Below are positions 61,001 to 64,000 of a stretch of 64,000 nt of DNA, one piece after another. The DNA is taken from assembly GCF_001522545.3 (NCBI RefSeq), contig NC_031773.1, positions 17,370,302 through 17,434,301 on the forward strand. The letters are read 5' to 3'. The notes beneath the pieces were generated by a model. It saw only the letters and a program-made list of their open reading frames with translations. It was not told the DNA's origin and made no database searches. Every line of letters starts with the position of its first letter. Within the stretch, counting starts at the first letter, position 1. Source of the stretch: Parus major (lineage: Eukaryota > Chordata > Aves > Passeriformes > Paridae). The position numbers were made by a program, and so were the translations under genes.

Positions 61001-64000
61001 TCTTTAAACTGTTTACTCTGCTGGGGAGATACTACCAAAGGGTACAGAAACCTCTGAAGATTGTTTCCACTGCTATTTCCTCTGTGTAGTTATGGCAGGA
61101 TGATTTTTTTGACAAAAACTTGTCCTTCTTTATTGCTCTGTAAGAGTGGGTTAAGTTGTCCTCCTCACATGAAGCTTTTCCTGAATCCTTTTCTCTTCTG
61201 TGGTCTTTATCTCTCTGTTTTGCACTGTGCTCTCAGTAAAAGAACCCCTCTGATACAAAAGACAGCTTCTCTGTTCTTTGGTTTGGGGATTTTCCTACTG
61301 TGTGTGTGTGTGCCTCCCCAGAGGAAAACAGGTTTTCCATTGGGCATTCTCTTTAGTTCAAGCACTGTTCATCCACCGCTAATGACATTTTTGTTTCTGC
61401 TGTAACATTTTCCAAAAGGGTGGGGAGAGGTGTTGGAAAATCATCTGATGGCTAGCCATGCATTGAAATGTTTAATGACACAGCAATTTCATAACAAGGA
61501 TTGGGATTATTTACATTACCTAACAAACTCCCCAAAACACCAGGCTACACTCTCATTGCCTAGTCCTGGTTTAAAGAGCAGCTCTTCACTCTGTGTTCAC
61601 CAAAATGTTCTTTCATTGTGTAAATTTGAAAATTTTAGCTATCTTGTTTCAAACAAATATGCTCAAGTGGCATTTCATTGGGAAATATTGAACCAGTACA
61701 TCTTGGGTTTGCCATGTTCTTCAGCAGGGGTCTATAGGAGCAGCTTCTGTTAGAAGATTCCAGAAGTTTCCCATTTCTCCAATGAGGCCAATGTCAGCCA
61801 GAAACAAGACAGACCCGCTGCTGGCCGAAGCTGAGCTCTTCCACTGGAGAGGAAGAGGTGGAGAAATTGAGAATTAATTTGAGCTCAGGAAGAAGGGAAG
61901 CACAGAGGAAGATTTTTAAGATTTATTTCTCATTCTCATTACATTGTTCTGATTTGATTGTTAATAAATTAAGCGAATTTCCCCAAGGCGGGTTTGTTTT
62001 GCCCATGATAGTAACTGTGGGATCTCTCCCTGTCCTCATTTTGACTCATGAGCTGCTTTTCTCTTCTCTACCCAGCTGAGGAAGGGAGTGACATAATTGT
62101 TTTGGTGGACACCTGGTATCTAGTCAAGGTCAACACACCACACTGTAGCACAAAGAATACCAGCAGAATTGCTTCTACTGGCTAACAGATGGCTTCCACA
62201 AGTATGAATGAATTATTCTCTTTCATATGAAGTAAGAAATTTCTTGTACAAATTGATTTCCCACAAATGAGTATCTTGATGCTGATACAGAAGTCTGATG
62301 GGCAATCAGATAAATAAGCATTTTTATTTAGTACAGACACGATGTTACAGCATTTGAGTAATAATCTTAATGAACAAGCATGTGTGCTTTTGCAAGAAAA
62401 TGTGATAAAAAGTCTCAAATGTCATATTAAACTAACTAATTCTAAATTATGTAATTAAATCCTGGGTCTTCATCTTCTTTCATCTTCTGTGAAAAAAATA
62501 TGAGTGGCCCAGGTTAGGAATATGAGCAAAAATACAGAACTTGTGTTCTCAGGATTTCTTCCCCACCCATATTGAATGAATTCCACACTACTCATCAGCT
62601 CTCTTTCCATTTCCTTTATGTGAAGAGTGCCTTTACAGCAGCTGGATCCAGCTCTAATCCTCTGAGGTTCTCTGAGCTGGAACCACTGCTGTGCAGCAGT
62701 ACACATGCAGTGAGCTGCCAGTGTGGGGTCTGCAGACTCTGAAGCAAAGCATGTGTGGAACTCCTTGTACTGCTTACATACATTATTTGTTTGACTAACC
62801 CATAATGTTGAGTAAGTTTAATTTAAATGCAGCAGTTTGGTTTAGGGCCTGTGGGTTTCTTTTCCTCCTTGAATGATTTATTATTGAAATCAGTGGTTTA
62901 CATTCAGTTTAAAAACATACAGTGGAATAGGTCACAATCTCTTTTCCACATAGCAGTTTTACAGACCTTTTTCACTATATAAGGAAAATAGTCTTAGTGA
63001 TCATTTCCAGGAGGAAGGTGGATAAATGTTTTACTTCCAGCCCAATCTCAATTTCTTCTTTGCAAAGTATGATATAAAGTAAATAATGAAGGGTAGTAAG
63101 TTTTTGCCTGTCTCTGGCAGAACAGTCAATGATTAATGCAAAATAATTTTAAATGTTGCTGAGTGTACTGCAACAGTTGACTCAGTACCTCATAATTTTT
63201 GGTTGTTTCTAAAACATAAAAACAAACCAGTTTAAAAAACCCCTCATAAAGTCACTTTTAGCATGCTGATAATGGATTCATGCTCTTTAGAGCAAGAATC
63301 TGTTAAAACTCTAAATTAGTTGAAATTCACAAAGCACATCATGATGTACTTTTTCAGCCTAGAAAGCTGATGAACAGGTAAAATAATTATACATTACACA
63401 GAGATTTTATAGGAATGAAGATTAAATATGTAGAAGGCAGGAAATCTGAAAAGCCTTGCTGGTAAGGCAATGGACTAAAATGCTCCACATCTAAAATTCT
63501 TCATTTTTAAAATAATTTATATTGGTTTGTGCATTTCTGTATTTTTTAATTCCAAAATATCTCCCAAAGGATTCACATTAAAAACCTTTTAAAAGCAATA
63601 ATAATAATCCAAATATTAAGGTTGAGGCAATACAGGAAAAATAATGCAAAGGTGACAGTTAAGATGTCTCACAGATTCATGCCATCTTCAGATCATTTTC
63701 TCCAGCACTTCAGAGAAGTAAAACAGAAGCCCAAATGCAGTGACAAAAAACAAACAACAGTAAGATGGTCTATTTGTACTTGCAGATCTGTTCTGCAATA
63801 GGTCATTTCCAGGTTTAACTTTGCTCCAATAAGATGGGAAATAAGAAAAATAAATAGGATTCAGCTTTCTGTGCAGAATTACAGCATTTAGGCACTGGCC
63901 TGCATGGGTTCACACCTTCCCTTGAGAGCCCCAGTAATCTGCCTCCTGTGACTTATTCTCATACTCAGGCTTTCAGGAGGAAATATTCCTCCCCTGTCCT
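58017..64000. other. AT-rich sequence to the end of the window, no gene seen
   Basis: The longest frames are 114 codons (plus, 61061-61405; leucine/phenylalanine-rich, from pyrimidine-rich sequence) and 107 codons (plus, 61430-61753). Neither has a recognisable domain. A 24-bp tandem duplication lies at 59141-59188 and a short GT run at about 61302-61313. No CR1, LTR or RNA gene was recognised. Confidence 0.55.
59141..59188. repeat. 24-bp tandem duplication
   Basis: Two adjacent 24-bp units, both containing TAATATTTAAAAGATTAT, differ only at the fifth base (CAGAC versus CAGAT) and at the last base. The high identity suggests a fairly recent duplication. Confidence 0.92.

Noticed and set aside
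61061..61405. 114-codon leucine/phenylalanine-rich frame resembling a membrane protein
   Set aside because: The hydrophobicity comes from pyrimidine-rich DNA; no topology or family signature.
1..64000. CRISPR arrays, bacterial operons, phage or plasmid modules
   Set aside because: No regularly spaced repeats or compact gene order; repeats and base composition are those of a bird genome.

Overview
The window looks like bird nuclear DNA from a gene-poor, AT-rich stretch (an intergenic desert or very long introns). The evidence is the repeat content. There are eight pieces of CR1, the dominant LINE of birds, several still carrying its 3' terminal ATTCTATG-type repeat. There is also one solo LTR of an endogenous retrovirus family recalled as common in avian genomes. 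Mammalian Alu and L1 are absent, and so are bacterial gene arrays. A neognath bird, plausibly a passerine, fits best; the species cannot be read from the sequence.

Layout. 1-63 is a perfect 9-bp purine microsatellite running off the window edge. 64-15718 is single-copy sequence with no recognisable gene. 15719-19100 holds a small CR1 3' end and then a head-to-head CR1 pair: a minus copy at 18069-18400 abutting an internally deleted plus copy at 18404-19100. 19101-24722 holds a GC-rich patch (about 19990-20345), a weak coding-like relic (21153-21640) and two more minus-strand CR1 pieces. 24723-48890 is mostly featureless, with CR1 pieces at 35942-36126 and 42841-42930, a TA/CA microsatellite at 41521-41600 and several A/C-only tracts. 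48891-49797 is the largest CR1 copy, keeping the end of its ORF2. 53869-54424 is the solo LTR. About 240 bp after it lies the one strong CpG island of the window (about 54661-55215). The rest, to 64000, is AT-rich and holds a 35-base T run at 57982-58016 next to a 160-codon open frame on the minus strand.

No protein-coding gene, tRNA, rRNA or CRISPR array can be named with confidence. Open frames outside repeats are at most 160 codons, and most are of the size chance gives in 64 kb. The best lead to a real gene is the CpG island, which has the base composition of a vertebrate promoter, with a CCAAT box, a CACGTG E-box and an ATG in good Kozak context, but encodes nothing recognisable. The upstream LTR lies in the same orientation and keeps a TATA box. 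No new biological system was found.
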